Source: Prevotella sp. | GTDB taxonomy: Bacteria > Bacteroidota > Bacteroidia > Bacteroidales > Bacteroidaceae | Length of the DNA: 64,000 nt | Direction: 5' to 3' | NCBI GenBank assembly: GCA_016287755.1 | Contig: JAEEWT010000010.1 | Span: 62,001-126,000, forward strand | Part shown: piece after piece, positions 8,566-17,678 of the stretch | Layout of the letters: each line of letters begins with the position of its first letter | Position numbering within the stretch: the first letter of the stretch is position 1 | Notes under the pieces: model-generated | The model's database searches: none | What the model was told of the DNA's origin: nothing | Seen by the model: only the letters and a program-made list of their open reading frames with translations | Program-made: the position numbers and the translations under genes

Positions 8566-9771
8566 TCAGACGTTTTCCTCTCTCCCAGGATAAGCCTCAA
8601 GGGCCTTGCGGAGAATGAAGAGCGCACGGTTTAGGTCTTCTTTCTTCAGCACATAGGCGATGCGCACCTGGTTGTAACCAGCGCCAGGAGTAGTGTAGAA
8701 ACCGCTGGCAGGAGCCATCATCACGGTCTCTCCCTCAAAGGTGAACGATTCCAGGCACCAACGACAGAACTTCTCACTGTCGTCAACCGGCAGCTTCGCC
8801 ACGGTATAGAAAGCTCCCATGGGGATAGGCGAGTAAACACCGGGAATACGGTTCAGTCCGTCGATCAGACATTTCCTGCGTTCCACAAACTCGTCGTACA
8901 CCTCCCTGAGATACTCCTCAGGCGTGTCGAGCGAAGCCTCGGCGATAATCTGTCCAATGAGTGGGGGAGAGAGACGGGCCTGACAGAACTTCATCACCGC
9001 CTGACGAATCTCCTTGTTCTTTGTGATGAGTGCGCCGATGCGGATACCGCACTCGCTGTAACGCTTGGATACAGAGTCGATGAGTATCACGTTCTGCTCG
9101 ATGCCTTCCAAATGACAAGCACTGATATACGGTGAGCCGGTATAGATGTACTCGCGATACACCTCGTCAGAGAACAAATAGAGATCGTATTTCTTCACCA
9201 AGTCGCGAATCTGGTTCATCTCGCGCCTTGTATAGAGATAACCTGTCGGGTTATTGGGATTACAGATCAAGATAGCCCTTGTGCGGTCGTTGATCAGTTC
9301 CTCGAACTTCTCCACCTTCGGCAGGGAGAATCCCTCCTCGATGGTGGTGGCGATGGTACGGATCTTAGCACCTGCAGAGATAGCAAAGGCCATGTAGTTG
9401 GCATAGGCAGGTTCTGGAACGATGATCTCGTCGCCTGGGTTCAGGCATGACATGAATGCAAAGAGCACTGCCTCAGAACCACCGCAGGTAATAATGATAT
9501 CTTCCGCCGTTACGTGAATATCGTACTTAGCATAATAGTCAACTAACTTCTCGCGATAGCTGGCATATCCCTGAGAAGGTGAGTATTCTAGGACCTTGCG
9601 GTCAACATTCTTGATCGCGTCCATGGCTACTTGCGGAGTAGGAAGATCGGGCTGACCGATATTGAGATGATACACTTTGGTACCACGTTTCTTTGCTGCG
9701 ACAGCCAGTGGTGCGAGCTTCCTGATCGGACTCTCTGGCATCTCTATTCCGCGTACTGATATTTGAGGCAT
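8566..9771 (-). CDS. Pyridoxal-phosphate aminotransferase, class I/II
   Basis: This 401-residue fold-type I enzyme begins with a typical aspartate-aminotransferase-like N-terminus (MPESPIRKLAPLA, LNIGQPDLPTP). It contains the PLP-stacking region CGGSEAV, the asparagine motif NPNNPTG, the SDEVYREY segment and the Schiff-base lysine context DSVSKRYSECGIRIG, and ends with a substrate-carboxylate arginine in QVRIAYV. The family transfers amino groups between amino acids and 2-oxo acids; the specific substrate (aspartate, aromatic or branched) is not resolved. It is the first gene of a tight pair with the LolC/E-like permease, although no functional link is obvious. Confidence 0.92.
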   Translation of the reverse strand: MPQISVRGIEMPESPIRKLAPLAVAAKKRGTKVYHLNIGQPDLPTPQVAMDAIKNVDRKVLEYSPSQGYASYREKLVDYYAKYDIHVTAEDIIITCGGSEAVLFAFMSCLNPGDEIIVPEPAYANYMAFAISAGAKIRTIATTIEEGFSLPKVEKFEELINDRTRAILICNPNNPTGYLYTRREMNQIRDLVKKYDLYLFSDEVYREYIYTGSPYISACHLEGIEQNVILIDSVSKRYSECGIRIGALITKNKEIRQAVMKFCQARLSPPLIGQIIAEASLDTPEEYLREVYDEFVERRKCLIDGLNRIPGVYSPIPMGAFYTVAKLPVDDSEKFCRWCLESFTFEGETVMMAPASGFYTTPGAGYNQVRIAYVLKKEDLNRALFILRKALEAYPGREENV

Positions 9772-9798
9772 TTTAATCTAAATATTTGTAATTCGGTG

Positions 9799-9829
9799 CA
9801 AAATTACGATATTTTGTGTTAATCACAAA
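9799..9829 (-). promoter_or_regulatory. Promoter of the aminotransferase / LolC-like pair
   Basis: Minus strand: TTTG (9826-9829), 19-base spacer, TAATTTTG (9799-9806), 27 bases upstream of the ATG at 9771. This matches the Bacteroidetes consensus in sequence and spacing. Confidence 0.65.
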
Positions 9830-9841
9830 GGAAATAGTGGA

Positions 9842-12178
9842 TTAATTGAAGAAATTCCACGAAACACCGAACCTGAGAATCATTCCGTTCATGGGGTAGT
9901 GGGGCACGAAGAAACGGTTACCGCCGTCGCCTGCGTTCACATGACTCATCATAACGAAGAAGCGGGCATGCTTCAGGTGCATGTTGGCATAAACGTTCAC
10001 GATGGGGTAGTTGCCTAACTCCATATTGTTCTCGCCGTTGTCCTGTATGGTGAACTGCGCCAGTAGCGGACTGTAGTCGGGTACATAGTACTTGGTGAAA
10101 TAGCGCACGTCAGCTCCGAGATCCACCCTCAGTACCTTTGCGATGCGGAAATGCAGGTACAGGTTACTGTAGATGTTGAGGTCGGGTACGGGCAATACCT
10201 CGTTATTACTTGATTTCTGCCAGGTTACCTGACTCTCCCAGTTCAGCGGTCCGAGGGTGAAGTCCTGACCCACTTGTACGGTGAGCAGACTGATGTTACC
10301 CGAGTGCTGTTTCACGCTAACAGTGCTACCTGTAACAACTTCATTATTGAATGTATATTTCTGGGCAAAGTAGATGTGATCCTTCAGGTCGTCGATGGCC
10401 ACCCGCACACTGGTACGTGTCTTTTGATAGGTGAACAGTCCTTCGATGCGTGAACGGATCTCCTGCGATAGTTTCAGTCCATTCTCCCCATCGTTGTCCC
10501 ACCATAGGTGCTTGGCATGGTAGTTTCGCTGGTAGAAGGTAGGTTGCAACTTGTAGAAGAAACCCCTTGCAGCTAACTGCACCGTATCGCCGAAGAGCTT
10601 GAAGTTCAGGTCGGCCGAGCCGTCAAACTTCAACTGTCCTGCATCCTCACCGGTCAGCCAAGTTTCCAATGTAGCTTGATAATGTAGCAATGTACCCTCG
10701 GTCTTACTGATCTGTCCACCGAAGCTCAGGTTATGCTCACGATAGGAGCGGTAGCCTGCCAGACAGGTATCGGGCATCGAGAAGTTCCGCAGGTCGGAAG
10801 TGATGAACGCTTTCAGTCCTGCTTTCGCCCATTTGTTAAACCCTTCGAGCAATGAGAGGGCGAGGGTGTTCTTGATATCATAGTGGCGCATCTTGTCGAA
10901 GATACTGTCGCCCTGCAGTTCCTCGTTCTTCAGATAAGTGTTGTGGTAATAGGCTGACGGGGTGGCATATGCCTGGTAGATGCGTCGGTAGTTATCCACC
11001 TTCAAGGTATGTATCAGACTGGTCACTGGTACAAACTCGTTCTTCAGCCATGAAGTGTCCTCTGCAGCTTTCTTGTTGGCAGCCAGCAGACTGTCTGCCA
11101 TCTGCTTGGTCACGGCAATACGATCAGAGGCAGCATCTGCATCGCCAGCAGGCTCATCCCCGGCAATCTTCGCATCATCGGGTCGGCCGGCATAAGTGTT
11201 CTGCACAGCATCCTCATCATACTGTCTTCCTTCCTTCATGGCCTTCTTCCGCTCTTTCTCCTTGGCCTCGCGCTCAGCCTTCTCCTTTTCGGCCTCCATG
11301 GCGAACTTCTTGGCCTTGATCTCCTCCTCAGTCATGGGCACCTTCCGGTTGAAACCGATGTTGTAGCGGTGCGTGAGGAAGATATGCTGGTTGTCGTTAC
11401 GGTTCCAGTTCTGATTCAGTACGGTGGGGATTTCATCCGTTCTGAACGACTCCCTGAAGATTTCCGGATGCGACACGTAATCATCGTTCGTGATACCGCC
11501 GTTCTCAGCTACCTTCTCATGGTTGGTAGAAAGCAGCAGGTGTGCCTGATAGCGGTCGCCTAAGTGTGACGCATACATCGTATAGTTGAAGTGGGCGGTA
11601 CTCTGGTTCTGATAGTAACCCCGTCCGTAGATATAGTCGAACTTGAATCCCAATCCCGTCTTCTTACCAGCATTCACGGCAAACAATGCCTTGAGGTGAT
11701 CCTCGCCTACATTCTTGTCGCCACATTCGTCGTACGACACATTGGTAATAGGGGAGAGGGTGTTGGTGAAATGGAACTTGTCAACGGGCGTAATGAAGAA
11801 GTCATACGGCTGTGTAAACATAAACTGTTCCGGCAGACTTCTGTCAATGAAGATTCTGTTGATGCGTGGTGCACCAAGGTTTCCTGTTGTGTTGAACTCT
11901 CCGCGGCGGCCAGTAGTGAACACCGAGTTCATATACATGTGGGGAATGGTATCAGGGATGGCAGCAGTACGGTCGCCGAACCGTTCATCAACGGTCCATA
12001 CCTTCATACCAATAGGAATCTCCTTGTCGTGTTTCGTCGTGTCTTTCTTGTGCGATGATTTCCAGTCATCTGCCGGAGTTATTTCACCACGATCGTTGAT
12101 CTGGTTGAAATCCTGTTGAGCCTGCATCGTAGATACGAGGCAGACAACAGACAATAGGGTGATGAAAACTCTCTTCAT
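9842..12178 (-). CDS. Putative outer-membrane porin (Bacteroidetes Porin_10-like)
   Basis: This 778-residue secreted protein has a signal peptide (about 1-20, ending MQAQ), many alternating aromatic/polar strands typical of beta-barrels and a C-terminal phenylalanine segment (LRFGVSWNFFN) like the outer-membrane insertion signal. A charged alanine/glutamate/lysine-rich stretch at about residues 280-330 (EEEIKAKKFAMEAEKEKAER onwards) looks like a coiled-coil or extracellular/periplasmic insertion. The length and features fit the Bacteroidetes putative porin family. It is the last gene of a three-gene unit with the small membrane protein (1-base gap) and the DUF4468 protein. Confidence 0.8.
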   Translation of the reverse strand: MKRVFITLLSVVCLVSTMQAQQDFNQINDRGEITPADDWKSSHKKDTTKHDKEIPIGMKVWTVDERFGDRTAAIPDTIPHMYMNSVFTTGRRGEFNTTGNLGAPRINRIFIDRSLPEQFMFTQPYDFFITPVDKFHFTNTLSPITNVSYDECGDKNVGEDHLKALFAVNAGKKTGLGFKFDYIYGRGYYQNQSTAHFNYTMYASHLGDRYQAHLLLSTNHEKVAENGGITNDDYVSHPEIFRESFRTDEIPTVLNQNWNRNDNQHIFLTHRYNIGFNRKVPMTEEEIKAKKFAMEAEKEKAEREAKEKERKKAMKEGRQYDEDAVQNTYAGRPDDAKIAGDEPAGDADAASDRIAVTKQMADSLLAANKKAAEDTSWLKNEFVPVTSLIHTLKVDNYRRIYQAYATPSAYYHNTYLKNEELQGDSIFDKMRHYDIKNTLALSLLEGFNKWAKAGLKAFITSDLRNFSMPDTCLAGYRSYREHNLSFGGQISKTEGTLLHYQATLETWLTGEDAGQLKFDGSADLNFKLFGDTVQLAARGFFYKLQPTFYQRNYHAKHLWWDNDGENGLKLSQEIRSRIEGLFTYQKTRTSVRVAIDDLKDHIYFAQKYTFNNEVVTGSTVSVKQHSGNISLLTVQVGQDFTLGPLNWESQVTWQKSSNNEVLPVPDLNIYSNLYLHFRIAKVLRVDLGADVRYFTKYYVPDYSPLLAQFTIQDNGENNMELGNYPIVNVYANMHLKHARFFVMMSHVNAGDGGNRFFVPHYPMNGMILRFGVSWNFFN

Positions 12179-12179
12179 G

Positions 12180-12383
12180 TTATTTCAGCAGACGGAACAC
12201 ACATTCTACCATCTTGAAGAGCATGGCCACGACAATCACTATCGTACCAATGGTCTTGTTCTGGTAGAAGTACAACAGTACACCAACAACAGCTCCCAAC
12301 ATAAAGATAATGTTCAGAATCTGTCTTAGCATCAGGTATTTGTCCTGCTTCTCGTCTTCGTCGAATCGTGAACGGTAACGCAT
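12180..12383 (-). CDS. Small two-helix membrane protein
   Basis: This is a 67-residue protein with a charged N-terminus (RYRSRFDEDEKQDK) and two hydrophobic segments (about 20-40 and 44-63) separated by a short polar turn (YQNKTIG). It has no catalytic motif. The stop lies 1 base before the porin start and the gene starts 11 bases after the DUF4468 gene, so it is embedded in that operon. I recognise it only as a small conserved-type membrane protein; a role in porin assembly would be a guess. Confidence 0.7.
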   Translation of the reverse strand: MRYRSRFDEDEKQDKYLMLRQILNIIFMLGAVVGVLLYFYQNKTIGTIVIVVAMLFKMVECVFRLLK

Positions 12384-12394
12384 TGTTTATCAAT

Positions 12395-13027
12395 TTATTG
12401 AAGAACGTTCTTGATGGCCTCAAACAACTCGTCCTTGCGGTCGATTGTCTTCTTGCGGAACTTGCCCTGCGCCTTGTAGAACTTGGTCTTTTTCTTGTTC
12501 AGCGCATACTCGTCGGTAATCCATTCCTCTGCCCTGTAATGACTGCCTCCGCCCTCGCGGTCTTCCTCATACAGGTAGTTGATTCGTCGCAAATCCGCTT
12601 TCACATGATTGTCCGAGCACTCCACGATCAGGTTGAAGAAAAGTTTAGCACGGTCGAGCGACAGGAACTGGTTCTTGAACACCAGCCATTCCTTGATGGA
12701 CGCAGCAATCTTGTGCTCACTCTTGTTCACCAACGACACGCTGCTGCCCTCCAACTGGTTCTCCTGCTTGACGAGATCGGCCAGATAGTTCAGTACGAGA
12801 TCGTAGATCTGCTGCGCATTCTTACCAGGTACCGACAGGTCGAGTGTCCAGCACACCTCACCGTTCACTACAGGAACGGCACCTTCAAGGTATTTCGGAT
12901 CTTCCGTCGTAACCTCCTTTTCCGTCTTAACCGCTTTTTTCTCCTGAATATCAGGACGCTCCCATTGGTTTTGTGCCATACCTGCCATTGGCAGACAGAG
13001 CATGATGGCTATCATTAGTTTCTTCAT
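12395..13027 (-). CDS. DUF4468 domain-containing secreted protein
   Basis: The 210-residue protein has a signal peptide (MKKLMIAIMLCLPMAGMAQ), a charged linker and a DUF4468-type domain, whose Bacteroidetes members have a TBP-like fold and unknown function. Typical features are YLEGAVPVVNGEVCWTLDLS followed by alternating helices and strands, with HVKADLRRINYLYEED near the end. It is the first gene of the operon with the small membrane protein and porin. A weak minus-strand -7 element (TAATTTTG, 13045-13052) lies upstream. Confidence 0.75.
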   Translation of the reverse strand: MKKLMIAIMLCLPMAGMAQNQWERPDIQEKKAVKTEKEVTTEDPKYLEGAVPVVNGEVCWTLDLSVPGKNAQQIYDLVLNYLADLVKQENQLEGSSVSLVNKSEHKIAASIKEWLVFKNQFLSLDRAKLFFNLIVECSDNHVKADLRRINYLYEEDREGGGSHYRAEEWITDEYALNKKKTKFYKAQGKFRKKTIDRKDELFEAIKNVLQ

Positions 13028-13102
13028 ATTCGCTATTTTGAGTGCAAAATTAGTAAAATAACACCGATTTAATTACGAATAAGCATATTTTAACTTATTA
13101 CA

Positions 13103-13134
13103 TAAAAAAAAGGTCTCCCGCTTGGAAGACCTTT
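13103..13134 (-). terminator. Intrinsic terminator of the carboxylesterase gene
   Basis: Read on the minus strand, AGACCTTTT-complementary arms (AAAAGGTCT, 13108-13116, and AGACCTTTT, 13127-13135) form a hairpin followed by a T-run (the A-run 13103-13110 on the plus strand). It lies about 20 bases after the carboxylesterase stop codon. Confidence 0.75.
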
Positions 13135-13154
13135 TATGATATGCGTTTGATGTT

Positions 13155-14726
13155 TTACTGTCTGTTGGGAGCAGCTGGTCTGGCACCTGGTCCGCCAGGA
13201 GCGCCGCCGAAGCCGCCGGGGAAGCCACCGAAGCCCTGCTGAGGAGCCGTCTCAGGCTGACCGAAGAAGGAAGCTTCTGCGTCCTTGTCGTTCAGCTTGA
13301 ACACCATGAAATTCGGGTTCTTCTCTGTGCAAGGTTTCCATTCGCCACCCTTCGGTCCATTAGGATCACTGTACTTGGCGAAGTTGGTCCATGCAGTAAG
13401 CATCTTCTCAGAGAGATCCCAGTCGCCCTTGGTCCAAGGACGCCAGCAGTGCTTCAGACTCTTGAATACGAACCAGAGGTCGGAAGAGTGGAAAGCACCA
13501 CGCAGACGCTGTGTTACCTCAGGATGAGAACCATCATCGGGAAGCGGACGAGCGAACTCGTAAGCCCAAGCCTTACCGCCCTTCTCAGCGCGAACCTTAC
13601 AGAACTCGGCAATGTTAGGAGCCATATTACCCATATCGTTCAGGGTGTAGCCAATCATATAAGGAACGTCGGCCAACGTGCCCTCGCGAGTAGCATCATC
13701 AAAGCTCTTCACGCTTACATAACCGTCGATCATCGGCATATAGCCCATGCCCATACGCATCATACCAAAGCCACCCTGCTGCTGTCCGCTGCTGTTAGCC
13801 TGTGCATAGATAGTAGGCAGTGCAAAGACAGTCTCGGTAGAAGCCTGACGCATCTTCTGCAGATCGGTCATACCAGCCCAGTCGAACATCTTCTTGGCAT
13901 TGTTAGCAGCATCCTCAACAGAACCACCGCCGTAACGGCCACCCATCATACCACCACCGTTGGGGTTGGGGATGCTCAGACCTTGAGCACTCATGATGAC
14001 AGCCTTGTGGAACAAGCCACGAGCCAGGGGAGACTCACAAAGGGTACGTACGCTACCGCCACCGGCACTCTGTCCGAAGATGGTTACGTTGTTGGGATCG
14101 CCACCGAACTGTGCGATGTTCTTCTTGATCCACTTCAAAGCCTCGATCTGGTCGAGGATACCGTAGTTACCAGATACATGGTTCGGATTCTCCTCTGCCA
14201 GCAAGGGGTGGGTGAGGAAGCCGAAGATACCCAGACGGTAGTTGATAGATACGAGCACTACATCCTTAGCGCCCCATTCCTGACCGTCGAACTCGGGCTC
14301 AGAGCCGAAACCTTCACGATAGCCACCACCGTGAATCCACAAAGCTACAGGCAGTTTTTTGCCCACCTGTCCGGGAGCCTTTGTCCATACGTTCAGATAC
14401 AGACAGTCCTCACTGAAGGCAGCCTCCTTACCGTAGCCCCACTCGGTGTAGTAACCGCCAGGGTACTGGATGGCCTGATAGCTCGGACGACCGAAGGTGT
14501 CGCAGATCTTCACACCCTTCCAGGGTACAACGGGCTGCGGAGCTTTCCAACGGTTCTCGCGAATAGGAGGAGCTGCATACGGAATGCCACGATAGACATA
14601 CACGTCAGGATGATCGTCGGCGAATACGCCTTGTACCTGACCACCTTCGATGGTTAACACGGGGTTTTCTGCTGCGTTTACAGACATGGCTGCAAAGAGC
14701 AGGATCGGTAATAGTAATTTTTTCAT
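13155..14726 (-). CDS. Secreted carboxylesterase, type B family, with glycine/proline-rich tail
   Basis: This is a 523-residue alpha/beta-hydrolase with a signal peptide (about 1-18). The type-B signatures EDCLYLNVW (about 106-114), oxyanion-hole HGGGYREG (about 132-139) and nucleophile elbow FGQSAGGGS with Ser220 are all present. The family hydrolyses carboxylic esters. The neighbouring uxaB gene and the xylanase/esterase elsewhere in the window make plant-polymer deacylation plausible, but this is inference. The last 30 or so residues are almost only Gly, Pro, Ala and Phe (QQGFGGFPGGFGGAPGGPG), not part of the catalytic fold and similar in composition to the linker of the GH10-CE1 enzyme. 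It follows uxaB by 54 bases and may share its transcript. Confidence 0.88.
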   Translation of the reverse strand: MKKLLLPILLFAAMSVNAAENPVLTIEGGQVQGVFADDHPDVYVYRGIPYAAPPIRENRWKAPQPVVPWKGVKICDTFGRPSYQAIQYPGGYYTEWGYGKEAAFSEDCLYLNVWTKAPGQVGKKLPVALWIHGGGYREGFGSEPEFDGQEWGAKDVVLVSINYRLGIFGFLTHPLLAEENPNHVSGNYGILDQIEALKWIKKNIAQFGGDPNNVTIFGQSAGGGSVRTLCESPLARGLFHKAVIMSAQGLSIPNPNGGGMMGGRYGGGSVEDAANNAKKMFDWAGMTDLQKMRQASTETVFALPTIYAQANSSGQQQGGFGMMRMGMGYMPMIDGYVSVKSFDDATREGTLADVPYMIGYTLNDMGNMAPNIAEFCKVRAEKGGKAWAYEFARPLPDDGSHPEVTQRLRGAFHSSDLWFVFKSLKHCWRPWTKGDWDLSEKMLTAWTNFAKYSDPNGPKGGEWKPCTEKNPNFMVFKLNDKDAEASFFGQPETAPQQGFGGFPGGFGGAPGGPGARPAAPNRQ

Positions 14727-14780
14727 AATAAGTTGTTGTTAAAAAAGGATTATATGATTCTTTAATCTTTAATGTTTAAT

Positions 14781-16259
14781 TTAAAGGATTGTTTTTACAG
14801 CTTCGAGCATTCCTTTTTCCAGGATTAAGTCAAGATATTTCTTTACCAAATCTGCGAGTCCTTTCACCTTGCGGAGATCCTCTCCCCAAATGAATTCTGC
14901 GCTAAGAACACCATCGATAACTTTTTGCGTATCACCCGTTTCCCATAATTCCTTCAAGAGATTCATAATCTTCTGGTCATCATTAGGCGTGATCTCTGTT
15001 CCGTCGCTACGCTTACCACCTTTGTAGTATATAATGATAGCCGCCAAACCGAATACCAATCCGCTGGGGAGTGTTCCTTTGCGCTCCAGATAAGTCTTCA
15101 CTCCGGGTAAATCGCGGGCCTGGAATTTGGGGAAGGAATTCAGCATGATGCTCGTCACCTGATGATCCACATACGGGTTGTTGAAACGCTCCAGAACATC
15201 ACCGGCAAAGCGGCGCAGTTCATCCATGGGCAGGTTCAGTGTTTCCATCAGTTCCTCAAACTGCACCTTATGGATATATTGGCCAATTACCTCGTGGTTG
15301 CAGGCATCCCTGACGATATCTACGCCCGAGAGGAAGGCAACAGGGGAGAGCACAGTATGCGGACCGTTCAGCAAGGTCACCTTACGCTCATGATAAGGTT
15401 TCTCGCTCTCGGCGATGAGCACATGCAGACCCGCTTTCTCGGCTGGGAACTCCTCGCGCAACGCCTCGATACTCATGTTCTCAGGCTTCTCAATCACCCA
15501 GAGATGGAAGGCCTCGGCCTGTACCACCAGGTCGTCTTTGTATCCTATTTTCTGCTGAATATCAGTAATTTCCTTACGTGGGAAGCCCGGTACGATACGG
15601 TCAACCAAGGTGGCGCAAACGTAGTTGTACTTGGTGAACCACTGCTTGAACGACTCATAGTCTTCGCCCAGATCCTCTTTCCATAGTTCAATATACTGGT
15701 AGATACATTCCTTCAAGTGGTGTCCGTTGAGGAAGATCAGCTCGCAGGGCATGATAATCAGACCTTTAGTTGGGTCGCCATTGAAGGTCTTGAAACGTCG
15801 GTAGAGCAACTGCACCAACTTACCAGGATAGCTGCTGGCAGGCTTGTCAGTGAGCTTGCAAGTATCGTCAAAGGCAATACCCGCCTCAGTGGTGTTCGAA
15901 ATCACAAAACGAATCTCAGGCTGTTCGGCCAATGCCATGAAGGCCGCGTTCTGCGAGTAGGGGTTCAGGGCCCTGCTGATCACATCGATACGTTCGAGGG
16001 TGTTCACGGGCTCGCCATTCATGCGGCCCTGTAGATTCACATGATACAGACAGTCCTGACCGTTCAGCCAGTCAACCATACCTCTTTCGATAGGTTGTAC
16101 CACCACCACGCTTCCGTTGAAATTCGTCTTGGCGTCCATGTTCCAGATGATCCAGTCAACAAAGGCGCGAAGGAAATTTCCTTCGCCAAACTGAATGATC
16201 TTCTCAGGCATCACGCTTTTAGGCGCGGTATGTTTGTTTAATGCTTGTAATTGTTTCAT
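14781..16259 (-). CDS. uxaB: Tagaturonate reductase (altronate oxidoreductase)
   Basis: The 492-residue enzyme of the mannitol dehydrogenase family reduces tagaturonate to altronate in the galacturonate (pectin) pathway. It matches E. coli UxaB in sequence pattern throughout: EKIIQFGEGNFLRAFVDW at the N-terminus, RFVISNTTEAGI, LIIMPCELI, CATLVDRIVPGFPR, ERKVTLLNGPHT and NPYVDHQ. The frame is open to 16301, but the ATG at 16259 (MKQLQALNKH) sits just below a promoter at 16284-16314, so I place the start there. Other uxa/uxu genes are not in the window. Confidence 0.93.
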   Translation of the reverse strand: MKQLQALNKHTAPKSVMPEKIIQFGEGNFLRAFVDWIIWNMDAKTNFNGSVVVVQPIERGMVDWLNGQDCLYHVNLQGRMNGEPVNTLERIDVISRALNPYSQNAAFMALAEQPEIRFVISNTTEAGIAFDDTCKLTDKPASSYPGKLVQLLYRRFKTFNGDPTKGLIIMPCELIFLNGHHLKECIYQYIELWKEDLGEDYESFKQWFTKYNYVCATLVDRIVPGFPRKEITDIQQKIGYKDDLVVQAEAFHLWVIEKPENMSIEALREEFPAEKAGLHVLIAESEKPYHERKVTLLNGPHTVLSPVAFLSGVDIVRDACNHEVIGQYIHKVQFEELMETLNLPMDELRRFAGDVLERFNNPYVDHQVTSIMLNSFPKFQARDLPGVKTYLERKGTLPSGLVFGLAAIIIYYKGGKRSDGTEITPNDDQKIMNLLKELWETGDTQKVIDGVLSAEFIWGEDLRKVKGLADLVKKYLDLILEKGMLEAVKTIL

Positions 16260-16283
16260 GGTTGATTTATTTGCATGCGTTTG

Positions 16284-16314
16284 CAAAGATACAACTTTCA
16301 TTCAAAACTTCCAA
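16284..16314 (-). promoter_or_regulatory. uxaB promoter
   Basis: Minus strand: TTGG (16311-16314), 19-base spacer, TATCTTTG (16284-16291), 25 bases above the ATG at 16259. TTGG in place of TTTG is also seen before the glycogen synthase gene. Confidence 0.6.
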
Positions 16315-16376
16315 GTAAAAATGAGAGTTTTATTTACACTCATTCATAACACGGAACAAACAACTATAACGAACAT

Positions 16377-16518
16377 GCGAACGAACAAACGAACGAACAG
16401 TTTTTAATACCACACACGTATATGGTGGTAGAATAATAATAAATAATATATTATTTATTATTATTCTAAGGAGATATCTAAACCAACTTGAAAACTGTTC
16501 GTTCGTTTGTTCGTTCGC
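16377..16518. repeat. 142-bp nested inverted-repeat element
   Basis: A perfect 28-bp inverted repeat (16377-16404 with 16491-16518; arms rich in GAAC/GTTC units) encloses an almost pure A/T perfect 40-bp palindrome (16429-16468, two 20-bp arms) and a 6-bp repeat (TACCAC 16408-16413 with GTGGTA 16425-16430). AAGGAGATAT (16468-16477) looks like a ribosome-binding site but no start codon follows. The element lies between divergent uxaB and mazG, well outside both promoters. No gene was found in 16315-16788. It could be a miniature mobile element, REP-like structure or regulatory cruciform. Confidence 0.85.
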
Positions 16519-16561
16519 TTTGAGCACGGTCATTCACTCATTGTAATTGACCTTGATCTCT

Positions 16562-16627
16562 GGTAGTGTTTACGTCATTCTCTGATAGCGGGAACGCCAT
16601 TCACTGGGAGCGTTTACGGCGTTCAGT
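16562..16627. repeat. Three degenerate 22-bp tandem repeats
   Basis: Units at 16562-16583, 16584-16605 and 16606-16627 follow without gaps and share GxTAGxG...ACG.CATTCxCT-like positions. Each splits into two 11-base halves. The same period occurs in the arrays around the transposase at 38.7-40.3 kb, although the unit sequence differs. The array ends in a T-run and precedes the mazG promoter by about 60 bases. Confidence 0.6.
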
Positions 16628-16687
16628 GTTTTTTAACAATTAAATAGGGCTTCTTTAACGGATTTTCACACGCTACGCCTCCTCATT

Positions 16688-16719
16688 TTTGGTAGTATGA
16701 AAAACTTGTTGTATCTTTG
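16688..16719 (+). promoter_or_regulatory. mazG promoter
   Basis: TTTG (16688-16691), 20-base spacer, TATCTTTG (16712-16719), about 70 bases upstream of the ATG at 16789. Confidence 0.7.
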
Positions 16720-16788
16720 CATTGTAAATAGATAAAATATTTGGTTATATCCAAAATAATTGCGACATTTGCATGGAATAAAACAAGA

Positions 16789-17646
16789 ATGATGCATACA
16801 AGAGAAGAGAAACTGGAGGCTTTCGGTAGGTTACTGGATGTGTTGGACCAGCTGCGGGAGAAATGTCCCTGGGATAAGAAACAGACCAATGAGAGTCTGA
16901 GGCCCAATACGATAGAGGAGACCTTTGAACTGTGCGACGCCTTGATGAAGAATGATACCAAGGGGATTAGTAAGGAACTGGGTGACGTGCTGATGCACGT
17001 GCTGTTCTATGCAAAGATCGGTTCTGAGACAGATGATTTCGATATCGCTGACGTGTGTAACACGCAGGCCGACAAGCTGATCTTCCGTCATCCGCATATC
17101 TATGATCCTTCGCAGGTGGGACAGAAGGAACCGCTGCCGCTGGATGATCCGCGCTTTCAGGAGAAAGTGGAACGTCCAGATGTGAAGACCGCTGAGCAGG
17201 TGCTGCAGAACTGGGAGCAGATCAAGCTCAAGGAGAAGGACGGAAACAAAAGCGTGCTCAGTGGCGTACCTGATGCATTGCCGAGTCTGATCAAGGCTTA
17301 CCGCATCCAGGATAAAGCCCGAAATGTGGGGTTCGACTGGCAGGACCGTCGTGATGTGTGGAAGAAAGTGCGCGAGGAGCTGGATGAGCTGGAAGTGGAA
17401 TTGAACAAAGAGGATAAGGAACGATCCACCAATGAGCTGGGCGATTTCCTCTTCTCGGTGATCAATGCAGCACGGCTGTATAAGCTGAATCCTGACAACG
17501 CCCTGGAGCGCACGAACCAGAAATTCATCCACCGCTTCAACTATGTGGAGGAGCATTCCATCAAAATGGGTAAGCCCTTAACGGAAATGACGCTGGAGGA
17601 AATGGATGCGCTGTGGGAAGAAGCGAAAAAGGGAAGCCTCACCTAA
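16789..17646 (+). CDS. mazG: Nucleoside triphosphate pyrophosphohydrolase MazG
   Basis: MazG hydrolyses (d)NTPs to monophosphates and pyrophosphate, cleaning non-canonical nucleotides. The 285-residue protein has two MazG domains: the first contains CPWDKKQTNESLRPNTIEE and EELGDVLMHV-like (KELGDVLMHVLFYA), the second VREELDELEVE and NELGDFLFSVINAARL with metal-binding Glu/Asp residues. The frame is open from 16741, but ATGATG at 16789/16792 fits homologues (MHTREEKLEAFGRLL). It heads a unit with a lipoprotein (32-base gap) and RNase Z. Confidence 0.94.
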   Translation: MMHTREEKLEAFGRLLDVLDQLREKCPWDKKQTNESLRPNTIEETFELCDALMKNDTKGISKELGDVLMHVLFYAKIGSETDDFDIADVCNTQADKLIFRHPHIYDPSQVGQKEPLPLDDPRFQEKVERPDVKTAEQVLQNWEQIKLKEKDGNKSVLSGVPDALPSLIKAYRIQDKARNVGFDWQDRRDVWKKVREELDELEVELNKEDKERSTNELGDFLFSVINAARLYKLNPDNALERTNQKFIHRFNYVEEHSIKMGKPLTEMTLEEMDALWEEAKKGSLT

Positions 17647-17678
17647 TTGAAAATGGAAAATTGAGAATTGAAAATTAT

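Noticed and set aside
12175..12423. Alternative 82-codon frame beside the porin
   Set aside because: It overlaps the small two-helix protein in another frame and the DUF4468 gene's end; the two-helix product is a better protein.
13449..14657. Long antisense frame over the carboxylesterase (402 codons)
   Set aside because: The opposite strand encodes a full enzyme with signal peptide and catalytic motifs; the antisense product looks random and Thr/His-rich.
16468..16477. Ribosome-binding site AAGGAGATAT
   Set aside because: No ATG, GTG or TTG start with an open frame follows at a useful distance; it is part of the palindromic element.
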